From Pedomonas sp051304405 (lineage in GTDB: Bacteria > Pseudomonadota > Alphaproteobacteria > Sphingomonadales > Sphingomonadaceae): a stretch of 64,000 nucleotides of DNA. Below are positions 1 through 14,302 of this stretch, piece after piece. The notes beneath the pieces were generated by a model. That model was not told the DNA's origin. It made no database searches and was given only the letters and a program-made list of their open reading frames with translations. How positions within the stretch are numbered: the first letter of the stretch is position 1; every line of letters begins with the position of its first letter. The stretch is from positions 124,001 to 188,000 of the forward strand of contig NZ_JBPPGG010000004.1 of assembly GCF_051304405.1 (NCBI RefSeq). Reading direction: 5' to 3'. The position numbers were made by a program, and so were the translations under genes.

Positions 1-78
1 CAGTGCCATCTGCCGCGCACCACGGCAACCGCAGCCACCGGCGGGGTCTTCCGCCGGATGCAAGAGAAGGTTGGAGCA

Positions 79-513
79 ATGGCCAAGAAAATTACCGGCT
101 ATATCAAGCTGCAAGTGCCGGCTGGTTCCGCCAACCCGAGCCCGCCGATCGGTCCGGCTCTGGGTCAGCGCGGTGTGAACATCATGGAATTCTGCAAGGC
201 GTTCAACGCCAAGACGCAGGAAATGGAAAAGGGCACCCCGATTCCGGTGATCATCACCGTGTACGGCGACCGCTCCTTCTCCTTCATCATGAAGACTCCG
301 CCGGCCGATTACCTGCTCGCCAAGGCCGCCAAGATCCAGAAGGGCTCGTCCACGCCGGGCAAGGGCGCCTTCGTGGGCAAGGTGACCCGTGAGGACGTGC
401 GCAAGGTCGCCGAGATCAAGCTGCCGGATCTGAACACCACCGATATCGAGGCCGCCATGCGGTCGATCGAAGGTACGGCCCGTTCCATGGGCCTTCAGGT
501 CGTGGAGGGCTGA
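79..513 (+). CDS. rplK: 50S ribosomal protein L11
   Basis: Component of the large subunit GTPase-associated centre; binds 23S rRNA together with L10/L7/L12. The 144-residue product begins MAKKITGYIKLQVPAG and carries the proline-rich linker region with PSPPIGPALGQRGVNIMEFC, a hallmark of L11, then the C-terminal rRNA-binding domain. The upstream frame opens earlier, at base 58, but the ATG at 79 gives the canonical L11 N-terminus and follows a purine-rich AAGGTTGGAG stretch. It is the first complete gene of the window, 4 bases before rplA, as in the usual nusG-rplKAJL-rpoBC cluster. Very sure. Confidence 0.98.
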   Translation: MAKKITGYIKLQVPAGSANPSPPIGPALGQRGVNIMEFCKAFNAKTQEMEKGTPIPVIITVYGDRSFSFIMKTPPADYLLAKAAKIQKGSSTPGKGAFVGKVTREDVRKVAEIKLPDLNTTDIEAAMRSIEGTARSMGLQVVEG

Positions 514-517
514 GACC

Positions 518-1219
518 ATGGCAAAGCTGACCAAGCGCATGCAGAAGCTGGTTCCGACGGTGGATCGTCAGAAGCTGTACACCGTCGATGAAGCCATCAG
601 CCTGGTGAAGCAGAACGCCGTCGCCAAGTTCGACGAGACGATCGAGATCGCGATCAACCTGAACGTCGATCCGCGTCACGCCGACCAGATGGTCCGCGGC
701 GTCACCACCCTGCCGAAGGGCACCGGCAAGACCGTTCGCGTCGCCGTGTTCGCCAAGGAAGCCAAGGCTGAGGAAGCCAAGGCCGCTGGTGCCGACGTGG
801 TGGGCGCCGAGGATCTGATCGACGCCGTCTCCAAGGGCGAGATCAACTTCGACCGCTGCATCGCCACCCCGGACATGATGGGCCTGATCGGCCGCGTCGC
901 CAAGATCCTGGGTCCGAAGGGCCTGATGCCGAACCCGAAGCTGGGCACCGTGACCCCGAACGTGGCCGAAGCCGTGAAGGCGGCCAAGGGCGGTCAGGTG
1001 GAGTTCCGCGTCGAGAAGGCCGGTATCATCCACGCCCGTCTCGGCAAGGCTTCGTTCAGCGCCGAGGACCTGCGCGCCAACTTCGACGCCTTCGTCGACG
1101 CCATCATCAAGGCGAAGCCGTCGGGCGCCAAGGGCAAGTACCTCACCAAGATCGCCCTGAGCTCCACCATGGGCCCGGGCGTGAAGGTCGATATTGCCAA
1201 CGTCAACGGCGCGATCTAA
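518..1219 (+). CDS. rplA: 50S ribosomal protein L1
   Basis: L1 forms the mobile L1 stalk at the E site and in many bacteria represses its own operon by binding the mRNA. The 233-residue protein is full length and contains the diagnostic block GPKGLMPNPKLGTVTPNV in the middle third and ends in a typical VDIANVNGAI-like tail. The ATG at 518 lies 4 bases after the rplK stop and has GGAGGGCTGAGACC overlapping the rplK end as ribosome-binding site, so the pair is almost certainly cotranscribed. A strong hairpin follows 20 bases after the stop. Confidence 0.98.
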   Translation: MAKLTKRMQKLVPTVDRQKLYTVDEAISLVKQNAVAKFDETIEIAINLNVDPRHADQMVRGVTTLPKGTGKTVRVAVFAKEAKAEEAKAAGADVVGAEDLIDAVSKGEINFDRCIATPDMMGLIGRVAKILGPKGLMPNPKLGTVTPNVAEAVKAAKGGQVEFRVEKAGIIHARLGKASFSAEDLRANFDAFVDAIIKAKPSGAKGKYLTKIALSSTMGPGVKVDIANVNGAI

Positions 1220-1239
1220 CGCCTGACGTTCCACCCATT

Positions 1240-1268
1240 CCCTGCCCGGTCCGCAAAGCCGGGCAGGG
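1240..1268 (+). terminator. Hairpin after rplA
   Basis: Perfect 10-bp stem (CCCTGCCCGG at 1240-1249 with CCGGGCAGGG at 1259-1268) around a 9-base loop, starting 20 bases after rplA. There is no U tract, so it may be a partial terminator or an mRNA processing/stability hairpin separating rplKA from rplJL rather than a full intrinsic terminator. Confidence 0.55.
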
Positions 1269-1379
1269 GAACCGGCGGGCAGATCCTGGCAACAGGGATG
1301 TCCGCCAGCCGTCCGAGACTGCAGGCGCGGGGGCGTTGTTTTGAGGGGGCTGGTCCCCTCGGGATGACCGAACCGCTTA

Positions 1380-1578
1380 AACGCCAAGCCTGCACAGACG
1401 GGGAAACAAGACTTTATGGCACTCGCGGTGCGATCGCGGGGCCAACCGCAAGGGAAGCCACTGGGCTGACTGGCGCGGGTGTCGGGATGACCCCACGGAC
1501 GGGCTAAGGGGTCCGGTTTGCCGGACCTCGGCTCAACCGGCCGGAAGGCGCAGCCGACCGGCCTTTAAGGAGAAGAGC
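1380..1578 (+). promoter_or_regulatory. Leader of rplJL, probable L10 autoregulatory element
   Basis: The 359-base gap between rplA and rplJ has no convincing gene; the 69-codon frame inside it (1298-1507) has no recognisable content. What it holds is dense secondary structure directly ahead of rplJ: GGTCCGG-TTTG-CCGGACC at 1510-1527 and GGCCGG (1539-1544) pairing with CCGGCC (1558-1563), the latter ending just before the AAGGAGAAGAGC ribosome-binding site. In many bacteria L10(L12) binds a structured leader at this exact position to repress rplJL translation. Position and structure support that reading; the specific kink-turn could not be verified by eye. Confidence 0.5.
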
Positions 1579-2094
1579 ATGGACAGAGTCCAGAAAAAGG
1601 AGTTGGTCTCCTCGCTCAATGCTACCTTCTCTGAGACGTCAGTGGTCGTGGTCACCCGGAATCTGGGTCTGACCGTCGCCCAGGTGAACGATCTCCGGAG
1701 AAAGATGCAGGCTGCGGGCGCCAGCTTCAAAGTGGCGAAGAACCGGCTCGCTCGCATTGCCGCCGAAGGCACGCCGTATGCGTCGATCAGCCCGCTGCTG
1801 ACCGGCCCGACGGCGATTTCGACCTCCCAGGATCCCGTGGCTGCCGCCAAGGTGATCGTGGAATTCGCGAAGACCACCGACAAGATCGAGATCGTCGGCG
1901 GCGCGATGGGGTCGACTGTCCTCGACGTCAATGGCGTGAAGGCGCTGGCCTCCCTGCCGTCGCTCGACGAACTGCGCGGTACGCTCGTGGGTCTCATCAA
2001 TGCCCCGGCGACCAAGATCGCGCGCGTCGTCAGCGCTCCGGCAACCAAGGTGGCTCGCGTCGTCTCGGCTTATGCCGAGAAAGAAGCCGCTTAA
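1579..2094 (+). CDS. rplJ: 50S ribosomal protein L10
   Basis: L10 is the base of the L7/L12 stalk, anchoring L12 dimers to 23S rRNA. The 171-residue product begins MDRVQKKELVSSLNATF, has the NLGLTVAQVNDLRRKMQAAGASFKVAKNRLARIA rRNA-binding segment (split here: NLGLTVAQVNDLR, then KVAKNRLARIA) and a C-terminal helix with two near-identical ATKIARVVSAP / ATKVARVVSAY units that would seat L12 dimers. ATG at 1579 has AAGGAG 10 bases upstream. It is followed by rplL after 51 bases containing a small hairpin. Expression is likely set by the structured leader upstream. Confidence 0.98.
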   Translation: MDRVQKKELVSSLNATFSETSVVVVTRNLGLTVAQVNDLRRKMQAAGASFKVAKNRLARIAAEGTPYASISPLLTGPTAISTSQDPVAAAKVIVEFAKTTDKIEIVGGAMGSTVLDVNGVKALASLPSLDELRGTLVGLINAPATKIARVVSAPATKVARVVSAYAEKEAA

Positions 2095-2112
2095 CCCTAA
2101 GACAATTGATTT

Positions 2113-2130
2113 GGGCGCCAGGATGCGCCC
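2113..2130 (+). promoter_or_regulatory. Hairpin between rplJ and rplL
   Basis: Perfect 6-bp GC stem GGGCGC-CAGGAT-GCGCCC in the 51-base rplJ-rplL spacer, ending 15 bases before the rplL start and just before its TTGGAGAA ribosome-binding site. L12 must be made at about four copies per L10, so a structure here could protect or expose the rplL initiation region; that role is inference. Confidence 0.4.
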
Positions 2131-2145
2131 TATTGGAGAACGAAA

Positions 2146-2523
2146 ATGGCTGATCTTGCGAAACTGGTTGATGATCTGTCTGCCCTGACGGTCCTGGAAG
2201 CGGCCGAGCTGGCCAAGATGCTGGAAGAGAAGTGGGGCGTTTCGGCTGCTGCGGCCGTCGCCGTTGCTGCTCCGGCTGCTGGCGGCGCTGCTGCTCCGGC
2301 CGCTGAAGAGAAGACCGAGTTCGACGTGGTGCTCGTGTCCGACAACGGCAAGAAGATCAACGTGATCAAGGAAGTCCGCGCCATCACCGGCCTGGGCCTG
2401 ACCGAAGCGAAGGCTCTCGTCGAGGGCGCGCCGAAGGCCGTGAAGGAAGGCGTGGCGAAGGACGAAGCCGAGAAGATCAAGAAGCAGCTCGAAGAAGCCG
2501 GCGCGACCGTCGAGCTGAAGTAA
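2146..2523 (+). CDS. rplL: 50S ribosomal protein L7/L12
   Basis: Multicopy stalk protein that recruits translational GTPases. The 125-residue product has the three expected parts: N-terminal dimerisation domain (MADLAKLVDDLSALTVLEAAELAKMLEEKWG split as read), an alanine/proline hinge (about residues 38-52, AAAAVAVAAPAAGGAAAPAA) and the C-terminal factor-binding domain with EKTEFDVVL, KINVIKEVRAITGLGL and KLVEGAPK-type motifs (here ALVEGAPKAVKEGV). ATG follows GGAGAACGAAA. Downstream lies a 36-base hairpin before rpoB, typical of the attenuation point between stalk and polymerase genes. Confidence 0.98.
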   Translation: MADLAKLVDDLSALTVLEAAELAKMLEEKWGVSAAAAVAVAAPAAGGAAAPAAEEKTEFDVVLVSDNGKKINVIKEVRAITGLGLTEAKALVEGAPKAVKEGVAKDEAEKIKKQLEEAGATVELK

Positions 2524-2566
2524 GCCGCTTCGGCCGGGGTGTTTCCGCTCCGGCCACTGCGTCCAA

Positions 2567-2602
2567 GGGGTGCGCCGCTCCAGGCCCGGAGCGACGCACC
2601 CC
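2567..2602 (+). terminator. Attenuator-like hairpin between rplL and rpoB
   Basis: A 15-bp stem with one mismatch (GGGGTGCGCCGCTCC at 2567-2581 with GGAGCGACGCACCCC at 2588-2602) around a 6-base loop, 43 bases after rplL. No U run follows, consistent with partial termination or RNase processing that lowers rpoBC expression relative to rplL. The following 120 bases to rpoB hold a less GC-rich stretch (around 2621-2642) that could carry a secondary promoter, but no convincing -35/-10 pair is seen. Confidence 0.6.
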
Positions 2603-2722
2603 GAAGGCGTTTTCGGCAGTTGGTAAATTGTACTATGCGTAAATGGGGCCCAGCCGGTGCGACGCCGGCGCTGTCGCCGCGCAAGCGGCAGTTGATCTGA
2701 ACGAACGAGGACGAACACACCC

Positions 2723-6817
<4,095 letters not shown>

Positions 6818-6828
6818 GAGACGGCGGA

Positions 6829-6900
6829 GCCGCCCGTCGCACCCCGAAAGCGGGGCAGGCGATGGGCGGCCGTCCGTGGTGCGGCGGCTCTCGCCACGGA
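6829..6900 (+). promoter_or_regulatory. Double hairpin in the rpoB-rpoC spacer
   Basis: Two stacked structures fill the spacer. First: GCCGCCCGTCGC (6829-6840) pairs with GCGATGGGCGGC (6859-6870), with an inner CCCCG-AAAG-CGGGG hairpin (6842-6855), giving a 42-base composite stem. Second: TCCGTGG (6873-6879) with CCACGGA (6894-6900). Neither is followed by a U run. They may be processing or mRNA-stability elements; a tight rpoB-rpoC junction is more usual. Confidence 0.5.
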
Positions 6901-6938
6901 CAGCTTAGCATCGAGCCTTCGGTTCAGAGGACCTACGC

Positions 6939-11096
<4,158 letters not shown>

Positions 11097-11126
11097 GACC
11101 GGCGTCCATACGGAAGGATTGAGATC

Positions 11127-11163
11127 AGAGCCGTCGGAGGTAACTCCGGCGGCTCTTCTGCTT
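11127..11163 (+). terminator. rpoC terminator
   Basis: Near-perfect 13-bp stem AGAGCCGTCGGAG (11127-11139) with CTCCGGCGGCTCT (11144-11156) around a GTAA tetraloop, followed by TCTGCTTT. It begins 30 bases after the rpoC stop and is a convincing intrinsic terminator for the whole polymerase operon. Confidence 0.8.
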
Positions 11164-11193
11164 TGGCAGGCAGTGCTTGCGGTATGGAAGATG

Positions 11194-11404
11194 AAAGGGG
11201 GTCTTGGACCCCCTTTCGATCCCCCTTTCGTTCCAAACGGCCGTGGTTCCGGTGCAGGTTCGTGCAACGGCCGGATCTCCGGAGGGCAGGGGGCGGATGC
11301 AGGGCGCGGCCCGATCAACCCTTCCGGACGTGTTCCCGGTGCGCGCCGGAGACGCCGCCGAAAAAAATGAAAGGGAGGAGCAGGAGGGACCAAGTCCCTC
11401 CTGC
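11194..11404. repeat. Composite hairpin repeat, copy A
   Basis: Divergent member of a four-copy intergenic family. Hairpin 1: AAAGGGGGTC (11194-11203) with GACCCCCTTT (11207-11216), loop TTG. Hairpin 2: CGGCCG at 11238-11243 with CGGCCG at 11268-11273. Hairpin 3: GCAGGAGGGA (11380-11389) with TCCCTCCTGC (11395-11404), then AAAA. Between 2 and 3 lies a degenerate form of the shared single-stranded block ending in CCGAAAAAAATGAAAGGGAGG. It occupies the gap between the rpoC terminator and the next gene; nothing else is seen in the 367-base gap. Confidence 0.7.
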
Positions 11405-11463
11405 AAAATCCGAAAAGACCCGCTAAACCAAGGCCCACCCACTCTTGTGCAAAAGGTGCCCCT

Positions 11464-12363
11464 GTGTCTGTTCGTCCCGTTGTTGCTGTTCTTGCGTCCC
11501 GTGACATGCTGCCGGATGTGCCGGATCGGCGGAAGGATGCCCACGAGGGGGACGCGCAGGTGGCGCTGATGCGCCAGGCGCTGGCGCAGGTCGGGCGGGA
11601 TCTGGAGGTCGTGCAGTGGGATGGCGAGGGGATTGACTGGTCGCGCTACGAGGCGGCGATCACCGCCATCACCTGGGACTATGCAGAGCGGCCCGAGGCG
11701 TTTCTGGCGCGGCTGGAGGCGATTTCCGCCGAGACCCGCCTCATCAACAGTGTGGACGTGATCCGCTGGAACATGCGGAAAACCTATCTCAGGGATCTGG
11801 CCGGGCGCGGCGCGCAGCTGGTGCCGACCCACTGGGCGGCGCGGGCGACGCCGGAGGCGGCCGAGGCGGCCTTTGCCGAATTCGGCGCGGACCGCATTGT
11901 CATCAAGCCGGTGGTGGGCGCGGGGGCATGGCGGCAGGTTCTGCTGCGCCGGGGCGAGCCCTGGCCGGACGCCGAGGCGCTGCCGCCGCACGAGGCCATG
12001 ATCCAGCCGTTCCTGCCCGCCATCCAGAGCGAGGGCGAGTACAGCTTCATCTTTCTGGGCGGCCAGTTCAGCCATGCGGTGATCAAGACGCCCAAGGAGG
12101 GCGACTACCGCATCCAGGTGAGCTTCGGCGGCGTGGCCGAGCCCTATCTGCCGTCCATGGAGGATCTGGCGGACGCCCGGGCCGTGCTGGACTCGGTGCC
12201 GGAGGATGTGTTCCATGCCCGGGTGGACATGGTGCGGGCCGAGGACGGGTCCCTGTTGCTGATGGAGCTGGAGCTGATCGAGCCCTACCTGTTCATCGAC
12301 GACGCGCCGGAGTTCGTGCGCGCCTTCGCCGAGGGCTATGCGACGTTCATCGAGACCGTCTAG
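11464..12363 (+). CDS. ATP-grasp domain protein (RimK/DcsG-like)
   Basis: 299-residue protein resembling the ATP-grasp ligase superfamily, nearest in feel to RimK/glutathione-synthetase-like and cycloserine-pathway DcsG-like enzymes. Visible features: an N-terminal Rossmann-like segment (PVVAVLASRDMLPDVPDRRK), the central INSVDVIRWNMRKTYLRDL block where the substrate domain meets the ATP domain, ADRIVIKPVVGAGAW as the ATP-binding strand with Lys, and a C-terminal LLMELELIEPYLF carrying the metal-ligand Glu residues. GTG start at 11464 follows AAGGTG; a later ATG at 11506 is possible. It stands alone between rpoC and a convergent small gene, so its substrate cannot be inferred. Confidence 0.7.
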   Translation: MSVRPVVAVLASRDMLPDVPDRRKDAHEGDAQVALMRQALAQVGRDLEVVQWDGEGIDWSRYEAAITAITWDYAERPEAFLARLEAISAETRLINSVDVIRWNMRKTYLRDLAGRGAQLVPTHWAARATPEAAEAAFAEFGADRIVIKPVVGAGAWRQVLLRRGEPWPDAEALPPHEAMIQPFLPAIQSEGEYSFIFLGGQFSHAVIKTPKEGDYRIQVSFGGVAEPYLPSMEDLADARAVLDSVPEDVFHARVDMVRAEDGSLLLMELELIEPYLFIDDAPEFVRAFAEGYATFIETV

Positions 12364-12430
12364 CTTCGAAACAGGCTAGCCGCCCCGGCGGGGCACGGGC
12401 CCCGCGCGGCTGGCTCCCGCCAATTCTGCC

Positions 12431-12595
12431 CTAGCGCGCCTGGTCGCCGTACACGCAGGCGCCGCTGCGCCATGCACCGCCCCGATCGAGGCAGGCATCC
12501 TCCGCCATGCGCGAGGAGAAGCTGAATAGCGCCAGAACGGAGGCCGCCAGCAGGGCCGTGCCGAGCAGAAGCATGTGCTTGTGGATCGCTGTCAT
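12431..12595 (-). CDS. 54-residue membrane or exported protein with two cysteines
   Basis: Short reading frame on the minus strand starting at ATG 12595-12593. The product begins MTAIHKHMLLLGTALLAASV, a basic start followed by a strongly hydrophobic helix (residues 8-24) that is a signal peptide or membrane anchor, and ends with DACLDRGGAWRSGACVYGD. The CLDRGG-aromatic-(x)5-C pattern recurs in small uncharacterised alphaproteobacterial proteins, which is why I believe it is coded. Codon use is in line with neighbours. Upstream CTACACTTT could serve as a -10 region. Function unknown; it sits between the ATP-grasp gene (convergent) and lrp (same strand). Confidence 0.6.
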   Translation of the reverse strand: MTAIHKHMLLLGTALLAASVLALFSFSSRMAEDACLDRGGAWRSGACVYGDQAR

Positions 12596-12702
12596 GCGCC
12601 AAAGTGTAGCAGGGCGGCAAAGCGTCGCAAGCGGCAGGGACTATCCTTTCTGTCAGGTTCGGCCTTGCTGTCAGTGGGGGGCAGTGGGAGGACAGTGGGG
12701 GG

Positions 12703-13173
12703 CTACACCCCGACCGGCAGGGCGGTGGTGTTCTTGATTTCGCTCAGCGCGATGGTGGACTTGATTTCCTGCACGCCGGGCAGCTTGGAGAGGGTTTCGA
12801 AGAAGAACCGCTCGTAGGCTTCGACGTCGGCGGCGACGATCCGCAGGTTGAAGTCCGTCTCCCCCATCATGACGTAGCACTCCAGCACCTCCGGGATCTC
12901 GCGGACGGCGGCGGTGAACTCGTCCATGTGCTGGCGGCCGTGGGCGGAGAGCTTCACCTGCGCGAAGATCTGGGTGTTCAGCCCCAGCTTCTTGCGGTCG
13001 AGCAGGGCCACCTGCGCCCGGATGTAGCCTTCCTCCTTGAGGCGCTGGATGCGCCGCCAGCACGGCGACTGGGACAGCCCCACCTGCTCGGCGATCTCCG
13101 CTGCCGACAGGCTGGCGTCCTTCTGGAGCAGGGCGAGGATCTTGCGGTCGGTACGGTCAAGGGTCGCTTGCAT
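12703..13173 (-). CDS. lrp: Lrp/AsnC family transcriptional regulator
   Basis: Leucine-responsive-regulator family, 156 residues: N-terminal winged helix-turn-helix (DRKILALLQKDASLSAAEIAE then VGLSQSPCWRRIQRLKEEGYI) and C-terminal RAM/ACT-like ligand domain (AREIPEVLECYVMMGETDFN-type strand). I chose the ATG at 13173 because GGTGAG lies 4-5 bases before it; a GTG at 13185 would add four residues. Divergent from an ACT-domain gene 174 bases away, sharing an AT-rich region with repeated GCATTA motifs, which suggests autoregulation and control of the neighbour. The true effector amino acid cannot be told from sequence. Confidence 0.9.
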   Translation of the reverse strand: MQATLDRTDRKILALLQKDASLSAAEIAEQVGLSQSPCWRRIQRLKEEGYIRAQVALLDRKKLGLNTQIFAQVKLSAHGRQHMDEFTAAVREIPEVLECYVMMGETDFNLRIVAADVEAYERFFFETLSKLPGVQEIKSTIALSEIKNTTALPVGV

Positions 13174-13217
13174 TAATAAACTCACCGATTGAGAAACTGT
13201 GCATTAATTTTGCATTA
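13170..13217. promoter_or_regulatory. Repeated GCATTA motifs, candidate Lrp operator
   Basis: GCATTA occurs at 13170, 13201 and 13212 in the AT-rich divergent region between lrp and the ACT-domain gene, spaced by 31 and 11 bases, close to whole helical turns. The first overlaps the lrp start codon. Lrp-family proteins wrap DNA around phased A/T-rich sites, so this is a plausible operator. A TATAAC at 13267-13272 could be the -10 of the rightward promoter, and GGGGCA-AAATC-TGCCCC (13284-13300) forms a small hairpin in its leader. Confidence 0.4.
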
Positions 13218-13347
13218 TCTTAGCGAAATGCTCCGAAAAAGAAAAGAAAAACCAACGGCTCCACGCTATAACCAGTCCGAGAAGGGGCAAAATCTGCCCC
13301 GGAGAGATGCCAGACAGAGAGATGTCGGAAGGAGTTGAGGTGCGGTC

Positions 13348-13662
13348 ATGGTGATGCCGAGCGATCAGGGATATGCCTACCAGGTGGTGACGGAGCAGGA
13401 TCCGGGCGCGCTGTCGCGCGTGCTGGAGTTCTTCGCGATGAACAACCACATTCCCGAGAGCCTGGCTGCCCACCGCCTCGACGAGGAGGCCCTTCAGGTG
13501 GAGGTGACCGTGCCGGACCTGGACTATGCCTCCGCCCGGGTCATCGCCGCCAAGATGAAGCAGATGGTGGTGGTGCGGAACGTGCGGCTGTTTCAGGCCA
13601 TGCGGAAGGCCCGCGCCAATGCGGCCGGCGGCGTCATGGAGTTTACCGAAGTTCTGATCTAA
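13348..13662 (+). CDS. Small ACT-domain protein
   Basis: 104-residue protein that is essentially a single ACT domain of the acetolactate-synthase small-subunit type: YQVVTEQDPGALSRVLEFFA gives the first beta-alpha unit and EALQVEVTVPDLDYASARVI the second, followed by a variable tail. ACT domains bind amino acids and regulate partner enzymes or regulators. No large subunit (ilvB/ilvI) is nearby, so partner unknown; head-to-head placement with lrp hints at a joint amino-acid response. ATG at 13348 follows GGAAGGAGTTGAGGTGCGGTC; ATG at 13354 is an alternative start. Confidence 0.75.
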   Translation: MVMPSDQGYAYQVVTEQDPGALSRVLEFFAMNNHIPESLAAHRLDEEALQVEVTVPDLDYASARVIAAKMKQMVVVRNVRLFQAMRKARANAAGGVMEFTEVLI

Positions 13663-13850
13663 GGGCCCCGGCCCCGTCTTGACGGGGCGTCAGGGCACCC
13701 GGTTCCCGCAACCCGGATGTACGGTTGCGGGTCCTCACAGAGCACCGGTCCGCCACCCGCGGGCCGGTGTTCTGCTGTTTGGCCGGCCCTGTGTCGTCTG
13801 GCCCGCTCTCATTGGTCCGTATATTTCTGGGGCCCTGTTTCAATCCGGGC

Positions 13851-13880
13851 CTTCAAATCCGACCGGGTCTCCCCTATATT
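13851..13880 (+). promoter_or_regulatory. Candidate ssrA promoter
   Basis: CTTCAA (13851-13856) and TATATT (13875-13880, in CTATATT context) separated by 18 bases, just ahead of the tmRNA acceptor piece. The -10 matches strong housekeeping promoters of alphaproteobacteria; the -35 is a weak version of CTTGAC. Transcription would begin around 13887. Confidence 0.5.
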
Positions 13881-13886
13881 CGGTGT

Positions 13887-14233
13887 GCCGCCTCGCGCGG
13901 CTATGGCGATAAACGGTGTCGTGGAATAGACACAGCGGACCCGGGGGCGGTACCCGGCACCTCCACCACAAGCGCCGTCGCAGGAGGATGCGACGTTTCT
14001 GATGGGGGTGAACTAGGATCGACGTGTGTTCAAAGACGACGACCTTCGCCCGGCCCGACTGAGCCGTTAAACCGGTCAAATCGACAAATGCCAACGATAA
14101 CGAGGCATTCGCTCTGGCCGCGTAACCTGATCCGATAGGATAGGGTTACTTCAACCAAAGCGCGGTTCGTGGTGCACCGGGCAACAGAAGCACTAACGCG
14201 GCAGGGAGGGCGCCGGGCAACAGAAGTCCCTCC
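13887..14233 (+). ncRNA. ssrA: tmRNA, circularly permuted two-piece form
   Basis: Rescues stalled ribosomes by adding a degradation tag. The acceptor piece comes first and ends in CACCTCC-A-CCA (13958-13968), with T-stem CCGGG/CCCGG around a 7-base loop and hairpin GTGTC/GACAC (13916-13933). A 35-base spacer (13969-14003, hairpin CGTCGC/GCGACG) is presumably removed. The coding piece starts GGGGGTGAACTAGGATCGAC at 14004; its GGGGGTG pairs with CACCTCC and yields the G3-U70 alanine identity pair. The tag frame 14090-14125 encodes ANDNEAFALAA then TAA. The 3-prime part holds two copies of CCGGGCAACAGAAG (14177, 14213). Ends of the RNA are approximate. Confidence 0.92.
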
Positions 14234-14302
14234 ATTTTACTGATATTTCGGCAGCGGGCGAACCCGCCGCTTGACGCCAACGGGGCTGTGCCGCACGGTG
14301 AC

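Noticed and set aside
1..78. Partial upstream frame on the left edge
   Set aside because: Only 78 bases precede rplK, no clear part of nusG can be recognised, probably intergenic.
1298..1507. 69-codon plus-strand frame before rplJ
   Set aside because: Lies in the structured leader, no ribosome-binding site, no recognisable content.
12672..12703. Three imperfect CAGTGGG-type tandem units near the lrp stop
   Set aside because: Very short and low complexity; likely slippage without function.
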